From positions 62,001-126,000 of the forward strand of contig NZ_JAMZMJ010000008.1 of the NCBI RefSeq assembly GCF_024714495.1: DNA of 64,000 nt. The letters run 5' to 3'. The position numbers and the translations under genes are program-made. The notes beneath the pieces are model-generated. The model did not search any database. It had not been told where the DNA came from and saw only the letters and a list, made by a program, of their open reading frames with translations. Positions 51,042-59,470 of this stretch are shown one piece after another (positions within the stretch are counted from its first letter, which is position 1; each line of letters opens with the position of its first letter). The stretch is from Marinoscillum pacificum (GTDB lineage Bacteria > Bacteroidota > Bacteroidia > Cytophagales > Cyclobacteriaceae).

Positions 51042-54000
51042 CTAAAATGTAGCATTGAGGCCGATGGAATAGGTTCTTGGTGTTCGGTACGAAGCATTGG
51101 GGTAATCGGGATCGAGACCGGACTTACTTGCTTGCCACAGGATGCCCAGATTGCGCGCATAGGCAAATACTCTTAGCTCCTTCAATGGTAACCATGGTGA
51201 TGCATTCTGAGAAAAGGTGTATCCAATATTGATGTCCTCCAGGCGGATATGATCCCCTTTTTCAATCATCAGTTCTGATCCCGTGTAAACAAAATCCCGG
51301 TAAGCATTTGCTTGCTCTGGCATGGAAGGAACATTGGTATGTGCTTCATCACCTGGCTGTTGCCATCTATCCAAAAAGTCTCTATGCATTGCCTGATCAT
51401 CAAAAAGGTTATCATAATTGAGTCCACTTTTTCTAAAATAGTAGTTGGCCTTCCAGCTGATATTGACACTTAGTGCCCACTCTTTCCAGCTCATGTTATT
51501 TCTGACTGCACCGTAAAGTGGTGCCACGTTCACTCCATGGTATATAAGGTCTTTAAAGGTTAGGTTTTGAGTATACTCCCGGTATTCTTTTACCAGTTCA
51601 CCATTCATTTCCACTAAAGGATCACCTGTCTCCGGATCAAGGCCCCACCAGGGAACGCTGTACAGTCCATCAATGGATTTTCCCTGCTGAGGAAGCATGG
51701 AACGGTTCTGCGCCGTACCGGCCCTGATCATGCTGTATGTAGTGGATTCATCGTAGTAGTTGAGAATCTTATTGGAGGCAAAGCTGAAAATTACATTCGT
51801 GTTCCATTGAAAATCCTGATCGATATTTATGGACTTGAGTTGAACATCCATGCCTCTTGTCATGGTTTCGGCATAATTGACCTTGTTTGACAAGTTTGAG
51901 CCCAACATTGCTCCGGTTGTGGGATCCAGAGGTACCTCACCAATAATGTCTTTTCCATGTTTTTTAAAGTATTCAATGGTGCCTGAGAGTCGTTGATTCT
52001 TGAATTCAAAATCCACACCAAAATTGGTTATGGCTACTTTTTCCCACCGGAGTTGTGGATTGCCTGGAGTACGAAGGTATAGTATTGGCAAGTTGGTGTA
52101 CCAATCGGTGGAGTATGCTGCCGTAGGGTAAGCAGTGACTGATTTGTTGATGTTGCCATTGTACCCATACGTGGCCCTCAGACGAAGGTATGGAAGGACT
52201 GACACGTCGTAAAATGGTTCGTCAGATAGATCCCAGCTTATGCCAGTCGACCATAAAGGAATTCCTTTCTGATTGGTCTTCACACCAAATAAATTAGAGG
52301 CATCATACCTGGCACTGGCCGATAGCCGATAGCGGAGATTGAAGGTGTAGGACGCATTGCCAAAGTAGGACAAATATCTATCTGTTAAGTCATTGATTGT
52401 ATTGGCAGGACGTGGCAAATAAGAAGTTCCTCTTGGATAAACAGGGTACCTCGTAGTATAGTCCAGTTGTGAGTTGAAAGTCAAAACTTTATCATCATAT
52501 CCAAATAGTTGCAGCCCATTTCCAGAAGCATGTACCTGCCTGATCTCTGCACCAGCAAGGCCTTGAATGGAGTGACGGTTGATGGTTTGATCATAATTGA
52601 GTTGAATTCTACCAGAGTGGGATAGCTGCTGATCAAAGCGTTCGGTCAATATGTCCCCTAGAGGAAAGATGCGAGAACCATCAGCCTGTGTGAAACGGTT
52701 CACACGATCCCTTATGTAGTAACTATCCTGATCCTGCAAAGATCGCGCGTGTGAACTGGTCTGCTGATACTGATATTTTGCCTCTAGTTTCAAATTATCT
52801 ATCATCCGATAGCTCAACCCGGCATCCACGCGTTGGCTTGTTGATTTAGTTTTTGAATTGGTCAAGCTTATCTCCTGCAATGGCCTGTACTGCCAATCCA
52901 GTAGGCCATTTTCAGTCATTTCTTCTGTGTAGGTTGTACGAAGAGTATTTACAACAGGAAGCCAGTTGCCATTCTGATCAGCAAACCGGTTATAAGGTAA
53001 TTCTGTGCCAGGGCTACCCCATCGAAGCCCGTTATTGTTTTGCTGTTGATTGGAAATATTAATTCCTAAGCTGATTTGAAAGGATTCAGAAGGGGAATAC
53101 GTATTGTTTGAAACCAGGGTGATGCGCTGAAGGTCGTTCCCCTCAACGTTGGTCATGTTTTTATCATATCCTGCTGATACATAGTGCTGAGTCTTGTCAC
53201 CACCACCACGGATATTGAATGCATGTTGCTGGAGAAAGCTTTTGCGATAGAAGTACTTCTCTGCCTGATCGCGAACATCATACTGACCGAGCTGTGTCAA
53301 TGCTTCGTCCAGCTCTTCGGATGTTATCTGACCATCCCTTTCTTTGATTAGTAGTTCTACCACTGGTGAAAGAGCTGGTTTTGAGGAGCTGTTTTCATCA
53401 CTATTATAAAATCCCCTACTAAAAAGCTCCTTTTCAAGACCGATGAACTCCTGTGAGGGAATGAATTCAGGAGAATAATTAAGGTCAGGACGATCTCCCA
53501 CCGTAACATTGGAGCTGAAGGATATTGTTAGCGGCTGGTTTTTCTTCCCTTGCTTGAGTGTAATTACAATAACTCCGTTGGCAGCACGAGCTCCCCAGAT
53601 TGATGCTGCAGCGGCATCTCTCAAGACAGTAATGCTTTCTACGTCATTCGGGTTGATGTTGTTGATATTTCCTTCATACGGAAAGTTGTCAACGACAATC
53701 AAGGGACTGTTGTCTGACTCGATGCTGTTTACTCCTCTGATTCGCAGGTTGCGCTGATCCATTCCTGTATCATCACCTGCTCCCCTCTTATCGAAAAGCA
53801 AACCGGGTGTTACACTTTCCAGTCTGGAAATGATGTCCGTGCTGGTCGATCTTTTGATCAGCTCCTGATCAACGAAGGCAAAGGAACCGGTGGCACGCTC
53901 AGGAGGTAGCTGCTGGTAACCTGTGGAGTAAATCTCTACAGCATTTAATTGCTGGAGATCTTCTTCCATGACCAAATCAATGGTGGTTTGTCGTGCTATT

Positions 54001-54404
54001 GGTACTTCTACTGTTTTGTATCCAATAAATGAGAGGATCAGGATTGCATTTTCTGAGGAAACAGTAATTCTATAGTTGCCTTCCATGTCGGTAATGACAC
54101 CATTGGAAGTGCCTTTTTCTACGATGTTGACGCCCGGAATGGGGGAGCCTTCAGGATCTGTAATGGTGCCCGTTATTTGAACCCCCTCTATATCTCCGAA
54201 TCGTCGGACCGCCCCTTGAAAATGGGGAGAAGATTCTGCAATTGGATTTAGTAAATCCTCTTTGTTGAGATAACTATTATCTATTATAACTTCCCATAAA
54301 ATAGGAGAGTGCAATTCGGATCGGACACTTGCATAAACTGGGCGAATACTATTTGCCAATAGCAAAGTGATACTTAACGTTAATAATGGTAAAAAGTGTT
54401 TCAT
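51042..54404 (-). CDS. SusC/RagA-family TonB-linked outer-membrane transporter
   Basis: This is an 1120-residue protein. A signal peptide (residues 1-25) is followed by a short region, then a carboxypeptidase-regulatory-like domain (about 77-150, GTITDPEGSPIPGVNIVEKGT). The plug (about 160-290; LRIRGVNS, SPLIVVDNFPYEG, VLRDAAAASIWGARAANGVI) and a 22-strand barrel complete it. Residues 60-75 (SSPHFQGAVRRFGDIEG) are encoded by DNA that looks like an intergenic repeat (54190-54240). No full secretin/TonB N-terminal domain is present. It imports ligand captured by SusD, powered by TonB. Confidence 0.93.
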   Translation of the reverse strand: MKHFLPLLTLSITLLLANSIRPVYASVRSELHSPILWEVIIDNSYLNKEDLLNPIAESSPHFQGAVRRFGDIEGVQITGTITDPEGSPIPGVNIVEKGTSNGVITDMEGNYRITVSSENAILILSFIGYKTVEVPIARQTTIDLVMEEDLQQLNAVEIYSTGYQQLPPERATGSFAFVDQELIKRSTSTDIISRLESVTPGLLFDKRGAGDDTGMDQRNLRIRGVNSIESDNSPLIVVDNFPYEGNINNINPNDVESITVLRDAAAASIWGARAANGVIVITLKQGKKNQPLTISFSSNVTVGDRPDLNYSPEFIPSQEFIGLEKELFSRGFYNSDENSSSKPALSPVVELLIKERDGQITSEELDEALTQLGQYDVRDQAEKYFYRKSFLQQHAFNIRGGGDKTQHYVSAGYDKNMTNVEGNDLQRITLVSNNTYSPSESFQISLGINISNQQQNNNGLRWGSPGTELPYNRFADQNGNWLPVVNTLRTTYTEEMTENGLLDWQYRPLQEISLTNSKTKSTSQRVDAGLSYRMIDNLKLEAKYQYQQTSSHARSLQDQDSYYIRDRVNRFTQADGSRIFPLGDILTERFDQQLSHSGRIQLNYDQTINRHSIQGLAGAEIRQVHASGNGLQLFGYDDKVLTFNSQLDYTTRYPVYPRGTSYLPRPANTINDLTDRYLSYFGNASYTFNLRYRLSASARYDASNLFGVKTNQKGIPLWSTGISWDLSDEPFYDVSVLPYLRLRATYGYNGNINKSVTAYPTAAYSTDWYTNLPILYLRTPGNPQLRWEKVAITNFGVDFEFKNQRLSGTIEYFKKHGKDIIGEVPLDPTTGAMLGSNLSNKVNYAETMTRGMDVQLKSINIDQDFQWNTNVIFSFASNKILNYYDESTTYSMIRAGTAQNRSMLPQQGKSIDGLYSVPWWGLDPETGDPLVEMNGELVKEYREYTQNLTFKDLIYHGVNVAPLYGAVRNNMSWKEWALSVNISWKANYYFRKSGLNYDNLFDDQAMHRDFLDRWQQPGDEAHTNVPSMPEQANAYRDFVYTGSELMIEKGDHIRLEDINIGYTFSQNASPWLPLKELRVFAYARNLGILWQASKSGLDPDYPNASYRTPRTYSIGLNATF
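54190..54240. repeat. Intergenic-type repeat inside the susC reading frame
   Basis: CGGACCGCCCCTTGAAAATGGGGAGA occurs here inside the coding sequence. A nearly identical unit (CGAACCGCCCCTTGAATATGGGGAGA) lies outside it at about 54476-54501. It forms a CCCC/GGGG hairpin. In frame it encodes part of the linker before the carboxypeptidase-like domain. Confidence 0.6.
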
Positions 54405-54424
54405 AGGTATATTGGTTTTAGGTT

Positions 54425-54505
54425 TTTGAGTTGGTGTGTTGAACCCCCTCTGCCTTACGGCATCTTCGGACCGCCGAACCGCCCCTTGAATATGGGGAGA
54501 GCGGA
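54425..54505. repeat. Hairpin repeat upstream of susC
   Basis: It contains CCCCCTCTGCC, CGGACCGCCGAACCGCCCC and ATGGGGAGAG, a member of the CCCCT/AGGGG class that also appears at 42616, 50988, 56305 and 56505. It lies between the TlpA-like gene and susC. Confidence 0.6.
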
Positions 54506-54530
54506 TTCGGGAAAGTTTCTAGTCGATGGT

Positions 54531-55862
54531 TCATAGATTTGCTAGTTTGTGGGAAGTTTCTCTGAGGACGACTACTTCGATTTCGTGATCCTGCTCCACG
54601 AATTGGAGCCCATAGTCAGCAAGTCCCTGGTTTACTGTTTTTAAATCTTTGAGCCCCCCTTTAATCTCCAGATCTATGTTGCCTGTAAATCCAGTAGCAT
54701 TGATTATCGGCATGCCTAATTCATCATGCTGGTATGCTATTTGGCGAATTAGGATCTTAATTGGCTTGTTGATGATTTTGTAATGTGAACTGTTATTGGT
54801 TAATGATGGTGAGTCACCACCAGATCGGTACCTGACTTGATAGTCAGTATTTACCAGTGTGAGACATTTAACCTTTCTTTTTTCGAGAGCTCCTGTGATT
54901 CCCATATAATCAGCAAAAAAATAGTTAAGGTCTTGTGTCATTTTAGTTCGCAAAATCGATTGTTGGATTTCAGTACCTTGCGAACAGGTATAACCATAGC
55001 AAAATGTGTATCTGTCACGCCATAAAAGCAACATGCTATCCAACTGGTAATGTCCTGTAATTTGACCTTCCGGTCCTTTGATTAACCGACTTAAAGAATC
55101 ACTAGCTTCAGAGATCACATAAGCATAATGAGGAGAGGAAGGCCTATTGAATGCATATCGGTACAACTCTCTTATGTCTGAATTGAATAAGGTGAATTGT
55201 CGTTGCTCTATTCTGGTACCTGAACCATAGTTGATAGGCGGAGTAATTTCGGATTGATAATATGGACTGATGCCATTCTGTGTGAGTGATTTTGAGAAGT
55301 CAATGAAGTCATCATTTTTAAAGGTGGTTTTGACTGAATTACCAGCTAATAGTTTACTTATATTGACTTCATTGGCATATTCCCAATTAGTAATTGCTTC
55401 AATCCTTTTGTTTTTGATCCATACCTGATGAGGGACGGTGAGGTAGGGGAATAGCTGACTAAGCGTAGTGTCTTCAGTAATAATTGGTAACGACCAACCT
55501 AAATTCGAAGAGAGTGACCTTACCAGTGAATCTCTTTGTTTTGTAATCAGTAATATGGTCAGGTCGTCATTGAATGTTTGCTGCAGTCGCTGAAGGTGAG
55601 GAATAGACTCACGGCTTACACTACAGTGGGTATCGATGAACTCCAGGATAATCAGCTTGTCACTTGAGGTCTTTAGCGTTTCTCTATTGTCTAGTGCGTT
55701 GATGCTGATGGTGGTACTCATAGCTGGCATTTGGTCACCTACGGTGAGTGGTTTTAATTCTGTCACAGATATTCCATCCTGGCAGGATTGGAAACCTACT
55801 GTGACCAGTATGATGATGCTGAATATGGAGAATGTGATGATGATTGGTATGAGGTTTTTCAT
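54531..55862 (-). CDS. TlpA-like thioredoxin-fold protein with CxxS active site
   Basis: This is a 443-residue protein from the ATG at 55862 (MKNLIPIIITF). An N-terminal membrane or lipoprotein signal (Cys27 in FQSC) is followed by a thioredoxin-like domain (about residues 40-165: IILEFIDTHCSVSRESIPHLQRL; LLITKQRDSL; TVPHQVWI with the cis-Pro). The usual CxxC is CSVS (Cys80, Ser83). The C-terminal ~250 residues form a second domain of unknown role with a FCYGYTC pair of cysteines. A CxxS site can form mixed disulfides but not a complete dithiol cycle. It is transcribed with susC and susD, upstream of both. Confidence 0.8.
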   Translation of the reverse strand: MKNLIPIIITFSIFSIIILVTVGFQSCQDGISVTELKPLTVGDQMPAMSTTISINALDNRETLKTSSDKLIILEFIDTHCSVSRESIPHLQRLQQTFNDDLTILLITKQRDSLVRSLSSNLGWSLPIITEDTTLSQLFPYLTVPHQVWIKNKRIEAITNWEYANEVNISKLLAGNSVKTTFKNDDFIDFSKSLTQNGISPYYQSEITPPINYGSGTRIEQRQFTLFNSDIRELYRYAFNRPSSPHYAYVISEASDSLSRLIKGPEGQITGHYQLDSMLLLWRDRYTFCYGYTCSQGTEIQQSILRTKMTQDLNYFFADYMGITGALEKRKVKCLTLVNTDYQVRYRSGGDSPSLTNNSSHYKIINKPIKILIRQIAYQHDELGMPIINATGFTGNIDLEIKGGLKDLKTVNQGLADYGLQFVEQDHEIEVVVLRETSHKLANL

Positions 55863-55936
55863 GTGTTTGGTAGTTGGTATTCTGTTTTTGTCGCTACTGC
55901 TAAAGCTTTGTGATACTAATAGAGCAATCTTCCTTT

Positions 55937-56210
55937 CCACTTTTTCTTGACCTAGCCGGTCGCACAAAAAGTGGAGCAAAAGTCAAGAACTAGCCGTTCG
56001 CACTGTGAAATCAACTGCGGTATACCCAACTCCTCCGCTGGAAATGTTTAAATCGCACCGGCGACCCGGTCACTTCGTTCAAACACTAAACCTTTCTTAA
56101 CCGCTTCATAGTTGGTTCTACTAATCGCATTGATTTCAAGGCCGATCCTTAATATCCTAATTTCTTAAGGGCGGTCCTTTTTTAGTCTTTAACGCTGGCA
56201 ATACTTTATT
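55937..56210. repeat. Dispersed repeat with GC-rich words, copy 1
   Basis: CCACTTTTT (55937) and AAAAAGTGG (55965) are hairpin arms; the loop carries CTAGCCGGTCGCA (55952-55964). A related word, CTAGCCGTTCGCA, follows at 55990-56002, then CGCACCGGCGACCCGGT at 56054-56070. TTTCAAGGCCGATCCTTA and GGGCGGTCCTTTTTT lie further on. The last pieces match the copy at 56.8-57.0 kb. Confidence 0.65.
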
Positions 56211-56299
56211 TCATTAAGTTCCTTTTGGGTGTGTTTCTGGTGGGGGATTTATGTCTTGATTTTTTCATATTGTTATTGTCTTATGTTATACATGTGAAT

Positions 56300-56540
56300 T
56301 GGATGTACTACCCCCAGCCCCTAAAGGGGTGCCACTGGCCGTGCGCCACCGAAACGTCGGACCGTTGCCGTGCACCACTAGTCGTGCACCAATTGAATTT
56401 TGTTATCAATAGAGACAGATTCAAGACCTCCTCCGTCTTTTCGTACCTCAAGACACCTCCTCCTAGTTTAGGAGGAGGATAAGTACACTCCCCGCCTTAC
56501 TTTTACCCCTAACCCCTAAAGGGGAATTTGATTAGAGGTA
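56300..56540. repeat. Cluster of CCCCT/AGGGG and CCTCC/GGAGG hairpins
   Basis: CAGCCCCTAAAGGGGTGCC at about 56318, CCTCCTCCTAGTTTAGGAGGAGG at about 56455-56478 and AACCCCTAAAGGGGAA at about 56509-56527 are successive palindromes. A GTCGGACCGT word is at about 56354. A frame of 85 codons across it is a repeat by-product. Confidence 0.65.
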
Positions 56541-56699
56541 AAATTTAGGCATGGCTCTCCCTGTCTGCTTTTGGACCTTATGTGGTTCACCGCTGATCAC
56601 AAGGTCTTTAGCTGATTGATGGTTCACCTCACTCCTCTCCTACCGATTCATGATGAATGAGATGTGTCAGGGATTTGGGGATGTGTATGAAGAGGGCTT

Positions 56700-57000
56700 T
56701 TCTGTTACTTTCTGTCTTGACCGCAGCGGCGGACCGTACAGAAAGTAACCAAAGAAGTCAAGGCTGTGAATTCATGCCGGAAATTCAGATTTATTCGTGC
56801 AATTGAATCCAAATCGCACCGGCGACCCGGTCCCTGCGGTCAGACAGTGGATTCAACCATAATTATCAAGAATCTGAATTTCAGAGCGGCATTTATTCAA
56901 GGCCGATCCTACGCCCATTCTATAGATCAATTGATTTCAAGGTCAGTCCCTTTTCAAAATATCTTCAAGGCATGTCCTTTTTTAATATCAGACTGGGTTT
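56700..57000. repeat. Dispersed repeat with GC-rich words, copy 2
   Basis: GTTACTTTCTGT (56704-56715) and ACAGAAAGTAAC (56738-56749) are perfect 12-bp arms. Their loop begins CTTGACC and contains GCGGCGGACCGT (56726-56737). CGCACCGGCGACCCGGT follows at 56815-56831, then ATTCAAGGCCGATCCT and TTTCAAGGTCAGTCC, as in the copy 750 bases to the left. Confidence 0.65.
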
Positions 57001-57068
57001 TTGGGTTTGAGAGGGAAGAGGATTTCTTTGGTAGTGAGTACTGAGTACATTGTATAGGGTATATAGTA

Positions 57069-57165
57069 CAGGGTAGTCAGTAATCGGTAACCAGTTGGCC
57101 GGTGACCAGTAGATCGGTGATCAGTGTGCCAGTGAACGGTGATTAGTGACTGGAGTTCTCTTCCG
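57069..57165. repeat. Degenerate ATCGGT/GGTGATCAGT repeats
   Basis: At least eight units of the type (A/C)GGT(A/G)A(T/C)CAGT follow each other, the same words as at 48836-49120. They directly precede the presumed intron fragment. Confidence 0.65.
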
Positions 57166-57184
57166 AAATTAAGGAATGAATGAA

Positions 57185-57530
57185 GTGCACAATGCAAGTT
57201 GCCCTTCGAGAGCCTCAGGACGCCATTGACCAAGCTCACGGCGAAGTGGCGCCCCTGATGTAACAGGGTGCTGAAGCTAAGATCTGGTCTAAGCTGTGTG
57301 AGTGAGCGATATGTGGGCACTTTCCTATGCATGGTGTTATATGGAAAGTCTCCAAAGGATAAGCCAGGGACCGGCCAGAAAAAAGGATGGCGTGGAACCT
57401 AACTTACCGTCTTAGAGGTACTGGTATACCTGGACACGAATAAGCAGGCCCACGCCAAAGGCGTGAGCACCTCACTTATTATCTCGTGTCTAATGAAATT
57501 TACCAGTTTTCTAAGACGAGACAACTAAGT
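57185..57530 (+). mobile_element. Probable 5' fragment of a group II intron
   Basis: The 5' end GTGCA is one base off the group II consensus GTGYG. Motifs I remember from domain I of bacterial group II introns follow in order: AATGCAAGTTGCC, TGTAACAGGGTGCTGAAGC, GTGAGCGATATGTGG, AAAAAAGGATGGCGTGGAACC and TTAGAGGTACTGGTA. The last part (57402-57530) folds as a long interrupted hairpin: ACTTA/TAAGT, CGTCTTAG/CTAAGACG, ACTGGTA/TACCAGT, GACACGA/TCGTGTC and CACGCC/GGCGTG. No reverse transcriptase frame and no domain V-like hairpin are found downstream, so it would be a non-mobile remnant. Confidence 0.55.
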
Positions 57531-57726
57531 GCGAATGCTTTGAATTTCTTTAAGATTCGCAAATTAACAATAACCCAGAACGAATTCTATACTCAGTTGT
57601 GGCTTTAACTCGTTCTTTGTATAAAGATATGAAAAAACTTTAGAACAGGACAAATGTGTCCTAATAATTTTAAAGTATTTGCCCAATCTTAGCTTCGTGG
57701 CTAATTATAGGGATCAATCTTTCTTA

Positions 57727-57963
57727 ATGAAAATAGGTCAAAGAATTGACGAGATTCGAATAGAAAAGAAACTGACACATGAAATGTTGGCAAAAAGGAT
57801 GGGAGTCACAGAAACACGCCAAGTTGGTAGGGTGATTAATGCCGTGAGTAATTTCAGTGCGAGTGAGTTATCAAGATTTGCAAATGCTCTAGGGGTCCAC
57901 CCTAGGGAATTACTGGATTTTCATTTCGAAATTAATGAACAGCATAGTTCTAATAACTACTAG
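57727..57963 (+). CDS. Small XRE-type helix-turn-helix regulator
   Basis: This is a 78-residue protein from the ATG at 57727 (MKIGQRIDEIRI); the frame extends 16 codons upstream without a better start. The Cro/CI helix-turn-helix covers residues 5-62 (IRIEKKLTHEMLAKRMGVTETRQVGRVINAVSNFSASELSRFANALGVHPRELLDF). It faces the McrBC genes from the other side. It may control them like a restriction controller protein, but could also be unrelated. Confidence 0.75.
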   Translation: MKIGQRIDEIRIEKKLTHEMLAKRMGVTETRQVGRVINAVSNFSASELSRFANALGVHPRELLDFHFEINEQHSSNNY

Positions 57964-58141
57964 CCACATTCCACCCTCTCTTTTTAAGCCAGAAGCACCT
58001 TCTCAAACGAAAGTTATGATGGAGACGAATAAAGACATTATATGGAGATCATAAATCAGTGTGTCAATACACTTGTTTTTATGGGAAATTCAGATTTCAC
58101 TAACTTCAAATTCATGATGAAAAATTGAGGGGATTTGCTTC

Positions 58142-59470
58142 TTAATTTGAAATTTGACTTGTCAACTTACTAAAAGAATATCGTAGTTTCTTGTATAGTG
58201 GATTATCAATAGTTTCAGGTCCATCTAGTGACCAAAAAGGGATATCAATTAGGCTTATATTTATTTTATCATCAGGATTTGTTTCTCTCGGAACAACAAA
58301 CGTAAAATCATCATGCAGCTGACTGCTAGAATTAGGGTAAATCAATAAAACATTTTGTACACCACGTCTGTATGCGTAACTAATCATTTGGTACATATCA
58401 GATTGCGATACACCTTTTTTATTATCCAGCTCTAAAGAATTCCAACGAGGCTTGTACTTTGTATCGATAATTAGCTTTTTACCGGTTTCACGATTTATGA
58501 GAAGTATATCATGCTGAATATTAAATGTTCTGGGGTTATTGTGAAGGTAAAGGTCTGATTTCTGTATTTGAACCTCATAATCTGATGAAAATTTTTTCTC
58601 TATAAATCGTGCTATAAAGTCTTCAAAAATAATCTCCATGGGAAGTAGTAGACTCCATGTGCTAAGATCATTTTGATCACTTGAATAAGATTGGTTAAGT
58701 AGTATAAATCTGCAAGTATCTAATATGTCGTTGTAAGAATCAAACATCACAGATAGATGGATATTCTCTAAGTCGGCACTAGTAAACCTAATAGAATCCA
58801 CTTCATCTAACAGGTGGTCAATTTCAGATGCAAGGTTTAAATTCTCTGAAATCGAAGTTTTTTGAGCTAATAACTTGGTGCAGTATTTAATGATCCGATT
58901 GATTTTGTTATTGAAAACAAAAGGTTCATGATCACAATCAATTAAGTAGTGTTGACCTATAGATACGGATTTTGCGTACCGGTTGAAATTGATTCGACCT
59001 CTAGGAGAATATAGCTGTTCATTCACTTCTTCATATGACCAATATGGTTCAGAAAGGAGAGTATCGTGAAATTGCTTGAGTATTAAGTAAATCAGGATCT
59101 CAGGAAAATAATCTGAGTCGATACCTGTTAATTTATTCAGGTTGAATGGGAACTTTACTTTCTTGCATATTTGTAGCCAATAAAGCAAATGACGCTGCAT
59201 TAGTGCTTTGTCAATTGACGTAGTGTGTTTGAAAATTTTAGGATAGACTTCAATGAAATCATTGCCAAAGTTGACAAAGCCAACATAGTTTCTCGCACTG
59301 GCGGTCAATCCATCGAAGGAGAAAAAAGGTTGATAATTTGATCCCTCATTTTCATCTGAAATGTCAGACCATAATGCTTTATATTCAGCCCAAATATTTT
59401 TTAAATATTTTTCTAGACCGACTCTGTCGGATATTGAGACATAAGGAGAGTGTTCGAATAATGTGATCAT
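58142..59470 (-). CDS. McrC-like nuclease subunit of a modification-dependent restriction system
   Basis: This is a 442-residue protein from the ATG at 59470, which overlaps the mcrB stop (ATGA); an ATG 24 bases earlier is less likely. The N-terminal part is the McrC beta domain (GLTASARNYVGFVNFGNDFIEVYPKIF). The C-terminal PD-(D/E)xK nuclease has HDILLINRETGKKLIIDTKYKPRW, with the catalytic D-T-K. McrC binds the McrB hexamer, stimulates its GTPase and cuts DNA. Its coupling to McrB is conserved here. Confidence 0.88.
   Translation of the reverse strand: MITLFEHSPYVSISDRVGLEKYLKNIWAEYKALWSDISDENEGSNYQPFFSFDGLTASARNYVGFVNFGNDFIEVYPKIFKHTTSIDKALMQRHLLYWLQICKKVKFPFNLNKLTGIDSDYFPEILIYLILKQFHDTLLSEPYWSYEEVNEQLYSPRGRINFNRYAKSVSIGQHYLIDCDHEPFVFNNKINRIIKYCTKLLAQKTSISENLNLASEIDHLLDEVDSIRFTSADLENIHLSVMFDSYNDILDTCRFILLNQSYSSDQNDLSTWSLLLPMEIIFEDFIARFIEKKFSSDYEVQIQKSDLYLHNNPRTFNIQHDILLINRETGKKLIIDTKYKPRWNSLELDNKKGVSQSDMYQMISYAYRRGVQNVLLIYPNSSSQLHDDFTFVVPRETNPDDKINISLIDIPFWSLDGPETIDNPLYKKLRYSFSKLTSQISN

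Noticed and set aside
57402-57530. Integron attC-like recombination site, because of the long imperfect palindrome and an ACCTAAC box at its left
   Set aside because: The matching right-hand GTTRRRY box is missing, no integrase or cassette array is nearby, and the upstream 200 bases fit a group II intron better.
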